NCBI RefSeq assembly: GCF_900111175.1
Contig: NZ_FOGI01000021.1
Location: 1-62,206 of the forward strand
Length of the DNA: 62,206 nt
Origin: Actinokineospora terrae
Lineage (GTDB): Bacteria; Actinomycetota; Actinomycetes; Mycobacteriales; Pseudonocardiaceae
Direction: 5' to 3'
Numbering within the stretch: position 1 is the stretch's first letter; each line of letters begins with the position of its first letter. Below are positions 44,936-52,808 of the stretch, one piece after another. The translations under genes and the position numbers were made by a program. The notes below the pieces were generated by a model, which saw only the letters and a program-made list of their open reading frames with translations, did no database searches and had not been told where the DNA came from.

Positions 44936-46653
44936 GGCCGGGGCTCCGCGACGGCGGCCAACGCGCGGCGGATGCCGTCGCGGATCGACTCGGTGGTCAG
45001 CTGCGAGGTGCGCAGCACCACCAGGCCGATGTCCCGGTCGCGGTGCTCGGCCGACTGCACGGCGAGCACCGGGGTGCCCGCCAGCCTCGGGTCCCGGCGC
45101 AGCCCGTCCAGGCAGTCCTCGGCGTGCGGGGCGGCCAGGTCGAGCACCAGCAGCCCGGGCGGCTCGGCGGCGGCCATCAGCACCGCCCCGGCGCCGTCCG
45201 CGGTCTGCCGGACGGCGTCGACGAGCGGGTCCATCGCGGTGCTCAGCCGCACACGCAGGGTGTCGTCCGCGGTGACCAGCAGCACCGAGCGGGGTCTGGC
45301 CGGGGCCTCGGCCGCGAAGACGGGGAGTCGCACGGTGACAATCGTGCCCTGACCAGGCGTGCTCCGCAGATCGAGTGACCCGCCCAGCACCTCGGCGACG
45401 CCGCGGGCGTAGGGCAGGCCGAGCCCGGTGCCCGCAGCGCGCGCCTGCAGCGGGCCGGGCACCTGGTGGAACTCCTCGAAGACCTTGTCCACGTGGTCGG
45501 CCGGGATGCCGATCCCGGTATCGGCGACGGTGAACACCCAGTGGTCGCCGTCGGTGGTCGCGGTGACCCGCACCTCACCGCGTTCGGTGAACTTGAGCCC
45601 GTTGGACACCAGGTTGCGCAGGATGTGCAGCAGGAGCGTGTCGTCGGTGCGCGGGGCTGGCGCGTCGGGCAGGTCGTCGAGCACCAGCCGGACCGCGCCG
45701 TCGCGGGTGTCGGGCGCGAAGCTGTCGCGCAGGTGCGCGAACAGCAGCCGCATGTCCACGTCGGACACCCGGGGTTCCAACCGGCCCGACTCGGCCTTCG
45801 CCACGTCCAGAAGGTCGTTGACCAGGGTGAGCAGGCCGCTGCCCGAGGTGCCGATCAGCTCCAACTGCCTGCGCTGGTCCTCGGTGAGCGGGTCGGCGCC
45901 GGGTCCGAGCAGCAGCCGGGTGAGGCCGACGATCGAGTTGACCGGCGTTCGGACCTCGTGGCTGACGTTGGACCAGAACCGGTTCTTGGCCTCACTGGAC
46001 CTCTTGAGCTCGTTGGTCTTCTCGTCCAACTCGGCATAGAGGGCCACAACGCCGCGGTTGGTGTCGTCGAGCTCTTCGGTCAGTTCCGCATAGAGGGCGA
46101 CAACACCGCGGTTGGTCTCTTCCAGCTCCGCGTTGAGTTGCAGCAGTTCTTCTTGCTTGCGTTCCAGGCTGTCGAGCGTCTGCAGCAGGTCCTCGTTCTG
46201 GGCGCGCAGCTCGTCGGACGCGTTGCCCGGCTGGAGGCCCGCCAGGTCCGCACGCAGCCGCTCCCCCGCGATCGTGTCCGGGAACGCCGTCGCCGCTGGC
46301 AGCGCCTTGCGCACCGTGACGTGGACCTTGCCCCGCCGGTGCTCGACGGTGACCTCGTCGAGCAGGCGTTCCGCGGTGGACCATCCCGGCTCGGACACCG
46401 GCGCGCTCGACAGGCTCGTGCCGAGCTGCACCACCAGTGAGGCCAGTGGGTCCTGACGTAGCTCGAAGGCAACCGTCAGAGAGGCCTGACCGACGAGCAG
46501 CAGCCTGCCGAGGTCGCTGAGCGCGGTCGCGATCCGGATCTGGTCTTGTGTGTCGAGGCCGATCGCGCGCGCCACCTCGCGGCCGCGCTGCCGGAGCAGG
46601 AACACGCCCTGCTCGCCGGCGAGGGACAGCGTCAACAGCTCGACGCCGCTCAT
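44932..46653 (-). CDS. Histidine kinase with RsbT-like N-terminus and C-terminal pseudo-receiver
   Basis: A 573-residue cytosolic kinase. Residues 1-125 resemble an RsbT/anti-sigma ATPase domain without clear nucleotide motifs. A coiled coil at about 165-225 contains a near-perfect 18-residue tandem duplication built on NRGVVALYAEL. HisKA follows (SHEVRTPVNSIVGL), then HATPase (NLVSNGLKFTERG, DTGIGIPADHVD, GTGLGLPYARG), and a degenerate receiver from about 455 with LLVLDLAAP but little other conservation. ATGA at its start overlaps the preceding stop. No membrane segment is seen. It probably feeds the receiver-phosphatase encoded next. Confidence 0.9.
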   Translation of the reverse strand: MSGVELLTLSLAGEQGVFLLRQRGREVARAIGLDTQDQIRIATALSDLGRLLLVGQASLTVAFELRQDPLASLVVQLGTSLSSAPVSEPGWSTAERLLDEVTVEHRRGKVHVTVRKALPAATAFPDTIAGERLRADLAGLQPGNASDELRAQNEDLLQTLDSLERKQEELLQLNAELEETNRGVVALYAELTEELDDTNRGVVALYAELDEKTNELKRSSEAKNRFWSNVSHEVRTPVNSIVGLTRLLLGPGADPLTEDQRRQLELIGTSGSGLLTLVNDLLDVAKAESGRLEPRVSDVDMRLLFAHLRDSFAPDTRDGAVRLVLDDLPDAPAPRTDDTLLLHILRNLVSNGLKFTERGEVRVTATTDGDHWVFTVADTGIGIPADHVDKVFEEFHQVPGPLQARAAGTGLGLPYARGVAEVLGGSLDLRSTPGQGTIVTVRLPVFAAEAPARPRSVLLVTADDTLRVRLSTAMDPLVDAVRQTADGAGAVLMAAAEPPGLLVLDLAAPHAEDCLDGLRRDPRLAGTPVLAVQSAEHRDRDIGLVVLRTSQLTTESIRDGIRRALAAVAEPRP

Positions 46654-47690
46654 CGGCCTCCCGCCTTGGCCACCACCACTGACGCGTCGTCACGGCGGCC
46701 GCCTGCTTCGCGGAGCAGGTCCAGCGCGATGACCAGTGGGTCCGCGGTCCAGCGTTCGAGCGGGTCCACGGTCCAGCGTTCGTTGATCCCGTCCGAGTGC
46801 AGGACCACCACGGCGTCGTCGGGCAGTTCGTAGTCGAACCGCCGGATCGTCCGCGCCTGGTAGCCCGCGATGCCCGGCAGGGACACCATGCCGCGTTTGC
46901 GCTCGGTCACCACTGTGCCCGCGATGTTGCCCACTCCCGCGTAGCGCACCACGCCTGCCGATGGGTCCAAGTCCGCGACGGCGACCGCGCCGCCTCTAGT
47001 GCCGCTCATCCCACCGTGCAGCAGGCGGACGGCATCTTCTGACGTGGTCCAGTCGATGTCCAGGAAGGTTCGCACCGCTGCTTGTGACGCCAAGGCCGCG
47101 AGTGGTCCGTGACCAGAGCCATCGCAGAGCATCAACAGCAGCCGGTTGTCCTGCCTGCGGATGGCGTACCCGTCTCCGCAGATCTCCTCGCCACCCATAG
47201 GTCGCGTGACGCCCACGGCGGTGTCGAAGCCAACAGGTGTGGGGCGGCGGCTCTGCTCCGGTCCGAACCTAGCGGTGAGGATCGTGCCTCTCCCCACCGA
47301 GGAACGGATCGCGTAAGCGTCCGACAGGCGCGAGATAGCGCCGAGTCCGATGCCCAGCGTGCCGGTGGTGGAATGGCCGTCCTGGAAGGCCAGCCCGGGG
47401 TCGGCCATCCCCGGTCCGCGGTCGATCGAGGCGATCTCCACCTCGGCCCGGTCCGCGGTGCGCAGCACGCGCAGCAGCAGCACACCCTGCTCGGCGTGCT
47501 TGGCGAGGTTGGTCGCCAGCTCGGTCACCGCGAGCGCGACCTCGGCGACCCTGGTCGGCGCGAACGCCAACCGCTCGGCGAGGCCGGTCACCTCGCGTCG
47601 GGCAGCCCCGACGGCGCTGAGTTCGTCGACGGGCAGCCAGCCGACGTCCTCGGCGGTGGGCAGGTGGTCGGTGGGCGGTGTCCCACTCAC
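46650..47690 (-). CDS. Anti-sigma-type ATPase fused to SpoIIE phosphatase (RsbX-like)
   Basis: A 346-residue protein. The N-terminal half is a GHKL ATPase of the RsbW/RsbT type (LAVTELATNLAKHAEQG as N box, IDRGPGMADPG as G1, TLGIGLGAISRL as G2). The C-terminal half is a SpoIIE/PP2C phosphatase (LLMLCDGSGHGPLAA, YAGVGNIAG, LHSDGINERW). This two-domain form replaces RsbX in many actinobacterial and proteobacterial stressosome clusters. The start is GTG 47690, whose GTGA overlaps the rsbT stop; a longer open frame continues upstream through rsbT and rsbS in another phase and is spurious. It should reset phosphorylated RsbR/RsbS. Confidence 0.9.
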   Translation of the reverse strand: MSGTPPTDHLPTAEDVGWLPVDELSAVGAARREVTGLAERLAFAPTRVAEVALAVTELATNLAKHAEQGVLLLRVLRTADRAEVEIASIDRGPGMADPGLAFQDGHSTTGTLGIGLGAISRLSDAYAIRSSVGRGTILTARFGPEQSRRPTPVGFDTAVGVTRPMGGEEICGDGYAIRRQDNRLLLMLCDGSGHGPLAALASQAAVRTFLDIDWTTSEDAVRLLHGGMSGTRGGAVAVADLDPSAGVVRYAGVGNIAGTVVTERKRGMVSLPGIAGYQARTIRRFDYELPDDAVVVLHSDGINERWTVDPLERWTADPLVIALDLLREAGGRRDDASVVVAKAGGR

Positions 47691-48091
47691 CGCGACCACT
47701 TGACCACGGTCACCGTCGTGCCGCGGCCCACCTCGGTGTCGAGGTCGAACTCGTCGACGAGCCTGCGCGCGCCGCTGAGCCCGAGGCCCATGCCGCGGCC
47801 GCTGGTCCAGCCGTCGGTCAGCGCGAGGGCGGTGTCGGGGATGCCGGGACCGGAGTCCTGGAAGCTGGCCCGCACCCCCTGCCGCCTGCCCTCGCCGAGC
47901 AGTTCGACCACGGCCGCCCCGCCGCCGCCGTAGGTCAGGGTGTTGCGCGCGAGCTCGCTGGTCGCCGTCACCAGCTTCGTCTGGTCCACGAGGGACAGCT
48001 TCGCCCGCTGCGCGAAGGACCGCACGATCTGGCGCACCCGGACGACGTCCTCGTCGGCCGCGATGGGGATGTCCTCCCGCGCCGCGGTCAC
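47687..48091 (-). CDS. rsbT: RsbT-type serine/threonine kinase
   Basis: A 134-residue GHKL kinase. In stressosome systems RsbT phosphorylates RsbS and RsbR and, once released, activates a downstream phosphatase. Motifs: N box TATSELARNTLTYGGGG, G1 FQDSGPGIPDTALA, G2 GRGMGLGLSGARRLVDEF, then GRGTTVTVVKW, all matching RsbT. The length equals that of Bacillus RsbT (about 133). GTG 48091 overlaps the rsbS stop by four bases. Confidence 0.93.
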   Translation of the reverse strand: MTAAREDIPIAADEDVVRVRQIVRSFAQRAKLSLVDQTKLVTATSELARNTLTYGGGGAAVVELLGEGRRQGVRASFQDSGPGIPDTALALTDGWTSGRGMGLGLSGARRLVDEFDLDTEVGRGTTVTVVKWSR

Positions 48092-48465
48092 CGCGGTGCT
48101 CGCTCGCCCAGTTCGGCGAGGATGGCCAGGCCCTTCTCCAGGTCGAGCGCGGTGCGCACCTCACCCAGGGTGAGGCCGAGCTCCACCAGCGTGATGGCCA
48201 CCGCGGGCCGCATGCCGACCACGACGGTGTGCGCGTCGAACAGCCGGGAGGTGGCGGCGATGGTGGCGAACATCCGGCCGATGAACGAGTCGACGATGTC
48301 GACGGCGGAGATGTCCAGGACCACCCCGTGCGCGCCGGTCGCGGTGATCTTCTCGGCCAGGTCCTCCTGCAGCGCGAGCACGTCGCGGTCCTGCAGGTCG
48401 ACCTGGATGGAGGCGAGCAGCACATCGCCGATCTTGAGGATCGGGATGCGTTCCACCGCGCTCAC
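48088..48465 (-). CDS. rsbS: RsbS-type STAS anti-sigma-factor antagonist
   Basis: A 125-residue single STAS domain. It begins VERIPILKIGDVLLASIQVDLQDRD, as RsbS proteins do, and the phosphorylation loop reads DISAVDIVDSFIGRMF, with the Ser that RsbT phosphorylates in Bacillus. GTG 48465 gives a 4-nt overlap with rsbR; longer in-frame extension upstream is a shadow of rsbR. It should form the stressosome core with RsbR and sequester RsbT. Confidence 0.93.
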   Translation of the reverse strand: MSAVERIPILKIGDVLLASIQVDLQDRDVLALQEDLAEKITATGAHGVVLDISAVDIVDSFIGRMFATIAATSRLFDAHTVVVGMRPAVAITLVELGLTLGEVRTALDLEKGLAILAELGERAPR

Positions 48466-49316
48466 CGGCGCCGCTCGGCCGCGGTGAACTCGACCCCGGA
48501 GCGGCGCAGCGCGTGCCGCAGCGCGTCGGCGAGGGAGGACTTCGTGGTGATGTCGCCGAACTCGATGCCGAGCGCGACGATGGTCTGCGCGATGTGCGGG
48601 CGGATGCCGGAGATGGTGCACTCGGCGCCCATCAGCCTGGCCGCCATCACGGTCTTGAGCAGGTGCTGGGCGACCTGGGTGTCGACGGCGAGCACCCCGG
48701 TGATGTCGATGATGGCGTGCGCGGCGCCGGTGGTGACCAGCGCCTCCAGCAGCTTCTCCATCACGACCTGGGTGCGGGCGGAGTCCAGGGTGCCCACCAG
48801 CGGCACCGCGAGCACGCCGTCCCACAGCTTGACCACCGGTGTGGTCAGCTCGAGCAGCTGCTCGGCCTGCTCGTCGATGACCTCCTCGCGGGCCTTGGCG
48901 TAGCTCTCGAAGGTCTGCAGCCCGAACGCGTCGAGCAGCCGGGAGAACGCCACGACCTCGCGCAGCCCGCCCTCGACCGCGTCGTTGTCGATCAACTCGA
49001 ACACGGCCTGCTTGAGCGCGTAGACGGTGACTGCGGTCTCCGAGGGCGAGAACCCGGTCCTGGCGCGGCGCCGGGACATGTCCGTCAGCAGCGCCCGCAG
49101 CTCGGCGTACGGCTCGGCGGCGACGTCGCGGCTGCCGCTGTCCACCCCGGCGAGCAGGGCGTTGTAGAGCTCGGCCAGCTCGCGCTCGAGCTCCGCGGTG
49201 GTCAACCGGCCCCTGAGCGTGGCAGCGGCGACCTCGACCCACCGCGCGGTCAGTGCCGCGGTGTTGGTCCGCAGCAGGTCCGCGAGGTTGTCCGAGCGCC
49301 CGGTGTCGATCGTCAT
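48462..49316 (-). CDS. rsbR: RsbR-type stressosome sensor with STAS domain
   Basis: A 284-residue protein, first of the operon. The N-terminal 150 residues are an all-helical RsbRD-like sensor region (RWVEVAAATL, YALKQAVFELI). The C-terminal STAS domain contains VPLVGTLDSARTQVVMEKLL, IDITGVLAVDTQVAQHLLK with the first phospho-Thr position, and GIRPHIAQTIVALGIEFGDITTK with the second, both as in Bacillus RsbR. AGGAGG lies five bases before ATG 49316. The N-terminal domain is not a globin or LOV type, so the signal is unknown. Confidence 0.93.
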   Translation of the reverse strand: MTIDTGRSDNLADLLRTNTAALTARWVEVAAATLRGRLTTAELERELAELYNALLAGVDSGSRDVAAEPYAELRALLTDMSRRRARTGFSPSETAVTVYALKQAVFELIDNDAVEGGLREVVAFSRLLDAFGLQTFESYAKAREEVIDEQAEQLLELTTPVVKLWDGVLAVPLVGTLDSARTQVVMEKLLEALVTTGAAHAIIDITGVLAVDTQVAQHLLKTVMAARLMGAECTISGIRPHIAQTIVALGIEFGDITTKSSLADALRHALRRSGVEFTAAERRR

Positions 49317-49525
49317 CCTGCCTCCTAGTCGAGCCGACCGGCGGAGCTTAGCGCCGAGGGCGGAAGGGTGTTCGCGTTCGGGGCCGCGTAGTGACAGCGC
49401 TATCCGCCTGGATGTCCGAACCGCGCGGGAACCGGTGAGCGGGCTGCTGGCTCAACCTCGGCTCCGGAACATGAGAAGCCTAACCCCGTCGTGTGACGGG
49501 TTCCGCTACCGGGTAGTCCGCCAGC

Positions 49526-49837
49526 ATGGACCTCGACGCCCTGCGCGCGTTTCTCGCCGACCGGCTCGCCGAAGACGAGCGGCGGGCCGCCTCCGGTGGC
49601 ATCCCCCTCCTGGAGGAGGCGGAACGCCTCGGACGGCTGCACGTCCTGCGCACCGACGACGGCACGGGGTTGCTGCTGGCGCCGGTCGCGGCCGCCGGGC
49701 AGCCGGTGCCGTTCGAAGAGAAGGCGCCGTTGCTGCGCGCGGAGATCGCCGTGGCCGACGAGGACACGTTGCGCCTGCTCGCGACCGCTTATGACGCCCA
49801 CCACGGTTGGCAGGAGGAGTGGCGCGCGCAGCAGTAG
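49526..49837 (+). CDS. Small DUF6221-like protein
   Basis: A 103-residue acidic protein. It begins with a helical DLDALRAFLADRLAEDERRA and ends with TLRLLATAYDAHHGWQEEWR, which resembles the LRLLALPYADHPDYREEWRP ending of small actinobacterial DUF6221 proteins. It lacks signal peptide and membrane segments. It stands alone between the rsb operon and the FAD oxidoreductase gene; a 10-bp hairpin follows it. Function unknown, family assignment from memory of the C-terminal motif. Confidence 0.7.
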   Translation: MDLDALRAFLADRLAEDERRAASGGIPLLEEAERLGRLHVLRTDDGTGLLLAPVAAAGQPVPFEEKAPLLRAEIAVADEDTLRLLATAYDAHHGWQEEWRAQQ

Positions 49838-49867
49838 GTTTCGCCTGGCGACGTGGCGGTGAAACCT
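49837..49867 (+). terminator. Hairpin after the small DUF6221-like gene
   Basis: AGGTTTCGCC pairs with GGTGAAACCT (one G-U pair), 11-base loop, starting at the stop codon. Possible terminator, no T run. Confidence 0.45.
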
Positions 49868-49934
49868 CCACCATGGACGCTGGAGTGGATCACTGTGCGA
49901 GCGCGGCCTACCCCGGCCCGGTGCGGAGGCGTTG

Positions 49935-51521
49935 ATGGTGCCGGACGCGGTAGTCATCGGCAGCGGGCCCAATGGGCTGGTCGCGGCGAATGTCCTGGCT
50001 GACGCCGGGTGGTCGGTACTGGTCCTGGAGGCGGCCGCGACGCCAGGTGGGGCTGTGCGAACCGCGGAGTTGACCGTGCCGGGGTTCCGTCACGACCTCT
50101 ACAGCGCGTTCCACCCTCTTGCCGCAGCGTCACCGGCTATAGCCGATCTCGGTCTTGAGCGGTTCGGGCTGCGATGGTGTCACGCGCCCGGCGTTCTGGC
50201 GCATGTGTTTCCGGACGACCGTGCGGTGTTGCTCTCGCGCGATGTCGAGCGGACCGCGGAGTCTGTCGGTTCGTTCGCGGCGGGGGACGCCGCGGCGTGG
50301 CGGGCCGAGTACGCCCGATATCTCGATGTACGAGACGACGTCTTGCGCGCTTTGCTGCGCCCGTTCCCCCCAGTCCGGGCTGGGCTAGGCCTGTTGACGA
50401 CTCTAGGAGTGGGCAACGCCCTACGGGCCGCACGCGCCGCGACGATGCCGGCGCGGCGGTATGGCGAGGAGCGGTTTGCCGGGGAGGGCGCGCGGATCCT
50501 CTTGGAGGGCAACGCGATGCACACCGACCTAGGCCCGAACCAGGCCGGTAGCGCGGTGTTCGGCTGGCTGCTCGCGATGTTGGGTCAAGATGTGGGGTTC
50601 CCGGCGCCAGAGGGCGGGGCGGGCTCTCTTACTGACGCGCTGGTGCGGCGGCTGGAGTCCCTCGGCGGTCGGATCGAGTGTTCGCGATCGGTGAGCCGAG
50701 TGCTGGTAGCGCAAGGGAAGGCCGTGGGGGTTGTCGCGGGCGGAGACCACATACGGGCCGCTAAAGCCGTGCTGGCGGATGTCCCCGCGCCTGTGCTGTA
50801 TCGCGACCTGCTCGACGAGGCCGTTGTCCCTACGTCGTTGCTGTCGGACATAGCGCGCTTCGACTGGGACGACGCCACGATCAAGCTCGACTGGGCGCTG
50901 TCCGGCCCGATCCCCTGGCGGTCCGCCGAGGCCGCCGCGGCCGGGACCGTCCACCTGGGAGTCGACGCGGATGGCCTGGTGCGGGTCGACGCGGATCTCG
51001 GCAGCGGCCGGATCCCGACCACCCCGTTCCTGCTGCTCGGCCAGATGACCACGACCGACCCGAGCCGCTCCCCCGCGGGCACGGAGTCGGCCTGGCTCTA
51101 CAGCCACATCCCCCGCGGCGGGCACTGGCCGGTCGAGCGGCTGGCCGAGTGGGCGGACGGGGTCGAGGAGATCATCGCGCGGCACGCCCCCGGCTTCCGC
51201 GACCTGGTCCTGGGGCGGGTGGTCTCCGGACCGGCCGACCTCCAGCGCGGCAACCCCAGCCTGGTGGGCGGCGCCATCAACTCCGGGACCGCCGGGATCC
51301 ACCAGCAGCTCGTCTTCCGGCCGTCGCCCGGCCTGGCGAGGGCCGACACGGTCGTCCAGCGCCTGTTCCTGGCCAGTGCCTCAGCCCACCCCGGGGGCGG
51401 CGTCCACGGTGCCCCCGGGGCCAACGCGGCGAGGGCGGCCCTGGCGAGCAACTCCTGGTACGGCCCCGCCTACCGGCCCGTCATGCGTGGTCTCCACCGA
51501 ACCCTCCACCCGCCCGGGTGA
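49935..51521 (+). CDS. FAD-dependent oxidoreductase, phytoene-desaturase-like
   Basis: A 528-residue flavoprotein of the NAD(P)/FAD-dependent amine oxidase/phytoene desaturase superfamily. The dinucleotide-binding motif VVIGSGPNGLVAANVLADAG is at the N-terminus with EAAATPGGAVRTAEL next, and the C-terminal part with SASAHPGGGVHGAPGANAAR closes the FAD site as in that family. GGAGG five bases before ATG 49935 decides the start; a TTG just before it is in frame. Its last 41 bases overlap the convergent SDR gene. Neighbouring SDR and SRPBCC genes suggest modification of a lipid or polyketide-like substrate, but none can be named. Confidence 0.88.
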   Translation: MVPDAVVIGSGPNGLVAANVLADAGWSVLVLEAAATPGGAVRTAELTVPGFRHDLYSAFHPLAAASPAIADLGLERFGLRWCHAPGVLAHVFPDDRAVLLSRDVERTAESVGSFAAGDAAAWRAEYARYLDVRDDVLRALLRPFPPVRAGLGLLTTLGVGNALRAARAATMPARRYGEERFAGEGARILLEGNAMHTDLGPNQAGSAVFGWLLAMLGQDVGFPAPEGGAGSLTDALVRRLESLGGRIECSRSVSRVLVAQGKAVGVVAGGDHIRAAKAVLADVPAPVLYRDLLDEAVVPTSLLSDIARFDWDDATIKLDWALSGPIPWRSAEAAAAGTVHLGVDADGLVRVDADLGSGRIPTTPFLLLGQMTTTDPSRSPAGTESAWLYSHIPRGGHWPVERLAEWADGVEEIIARHAPGFRDLVLGRVVSGPADLQRGNPSLVGGAINSGTAGIHQQLVFRPSPGLARADTVVQRLFLASASAHPGGGVHGAPGANAARAALASNSWYGPAYRPVMRGLHRTLHPPG

Positions 51522-52161
51522 CGAGCACCGAGCGGGCGTTGGCGACGATCCGCAGGGCCGCCGGGACGAGACGCTCGGGCTTGAGCTGAGCGGCGACCTT
51601 GCTGAACGGGGTCTCCGGCGCGACCTCGGCACGTCCTGCCATGAGGTCTTGGTAGGCGCGGGCAGGGTGTGACTCCGGGCCTAGAGCAGTCACCGTCAGG
51701 CCGGTGCCGCGGAGTTCTTCGCGTAAGGCCGCCGCGTAGGTGCTGACGAATGCCCTCGCTGCCTTGTGGACCGGCTGGTTGGCGGTACCGGACGAGGTGA
51801 ACAACAGACGGCCGTAAGCGCGGTCGATCATCGCCGGGAGTAAGCGATCGGTCAGGTGGACCGTCGCGCGGACCGTGGAGTCGGTTACTGCCAACTGATG
51901 CTCCTGGGTCGTGGCGTTGATGGCTACAGCCGCAGGTACACCTATGCGCGCAACGAGAGCGTCGACGCTGTCCGGGATGCCGAGGTCTAGCTGGAAGGCA
52001 TCGGCCGGGGCGTCCAGATCGGCGGCAAAGGCATGAACCGCGGGGTCGTCAGCGACAAGGACGACGTGGAAGTCGCGCGCCGCGAACTGGCCAGCGACTT
52101 CCCGGCCGATGTCGGAGGTAGCGCCGGTGACGAGGGCTAGAGGGGGCTGGGCACTTCTCAT
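51481..52161 (-). CDS. Short-chain dehydrogenase/reductase family protein, altered active site
   Basis: A 226-residue Rossmann-fold protein. LALVTGATSDIGREVAGQFAARD is the TGxxxGIG cofactor motif (with Asp for one Gly-adjacent position) and LLFTSSGTAN carries the catalytic Ser. The canonical YxxxK reads QPVHK, so the catalytic Tyr appears to be Gln while the Lys stays. Residues ARAFVSTYAAALREELRGTGLTVTALGP match the SDR helix and following strand. It overlaps the convergent FAD oxidoreductase by 41 bases and lies 20 bp downstream of the SRPBCC gene on the same strand. It may be inactive as a dehydrogenase or use another residue. Confidence 0.85.
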   Translation of the reverse strand: MRSAQPPLALVTGATSDIGREVAGQFAARDFHVVLVADDPAVHAFAADLDAPADAFQLDLGIPDSVDALVARIGVPAAVAINATTQEHQLAVTDSTVRATVHLTDRLLPAMIDRAYGRLLFTSSGTANQPVHKAARAFVSTYAAALREELRGTGLTVTALGPESHPARAYQDLMAGRAEVAPETPFSKVAAQLKPERLVPAALRIVANARSVLVTRAGGGFGGDHA

Positions 52162-52181
52162 GTGGTGACCTCGATAAGGAG

Positions 52182-52613
52182 TCAGGGCTTCGCGGCCAGG
52201 TCGGAGAGTCTGCTCAACGTCTCTCGGTTGCGCGGGACAAGAACCGCGTTGACGAGCACGCGGGGAGTCAAGGCAAGTGGCCCGCGACGAGGGTGTTCGG
52301 TCATGGTGACGGTGGTGCTGTCGCCTTGTTCCAGGAGCTCCAGTCGGACGTGGGCGGTGCCCGCGGGCCAGACCCTGGCCTCAAGGTCGATGCTGCGGCC
52401 GGGGTCCACCGCCACGACCTCGGTGACGTCCTGGATGACCAGCGGCCAGAGTCCGACGCTGTGGTGGATCCTGGTCCCCGGCTCCGGCCAGCCGGGGTCG
52501 ACGCTCCTGATGTGGGACGCGCCGACGACCCAGGTGGCGTAGGTCCAGCCGTCGGCGATCACGTCCCAGACGCGGGCAGCCGTGGTGGGGACTTCGACGC
52601 GCACTTGGGCCAT
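52182..52613 (-). CDS. SRPBCC-family (polyketide cyclase-like) protein
   Basis: A 143-residue START/Bet v1-like protein that would bind a hydrophobic ligand. It begins VRVEVPTTAARVWDVIADGWTYATWVVGA, the usual SRPBCC opening, has DVTEVVAVDPGRSIDLEARVWPAGTAHVRLELL strands and ends with a long helix containing NRETLSRLSDLAA. The SDR gene follows after 20 bp in the same direction, and the pair is convergent to the FAD oxidoreductase, so the three may act in one pathway. Confidence 0.88.
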   Translation of the reverse strand: MAQVRVEVPTTAARVWDVIADGWTYATWVVGASHIRSVDPGWPEPGTRIHHSVGLWPLVIQDVTEVVAVDPGRSIDLEARVWPAGTAHVRLELLEQGDSTTVTMTEHPRRGPLALTPRVLVNAVLVPRNRETLSRLSDLAAKP

Positions 52614-52808
52614 GCCCGGGATCTACCCGCGGATCGCCGGGTACAACCGCGGGCCGGGGATTGCGGCGGCCCGCCCGGGTCACCCTGTGCTGCCGTCGTC
52701 ACCCGATAGTGGCTGGTCAGCGAGCGCTGGTGGGCGGGCCGGGTCATCATCGGGGCTTCGCGGTGTCCACGACCGCGCAGTACGTGCCCCGAGTGCAAGG
52801 AGGAGCGG

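Noticed and set aside
46650..48425. 591-codon reading that would extend the ATPase-phosphatase upstream
   Set aside because: The extension reads through rsbT and rsbS in another phase; the protein signature begins after GTG 47690.
48088..49242. Long minus frame that would extend rsbS to 384 residues
   Set aside because: The extra part is an out-of-phase reading of rsbR, Arg/Ala-rich; the GTG at 48465 with 4-nt overlap is the natural start.
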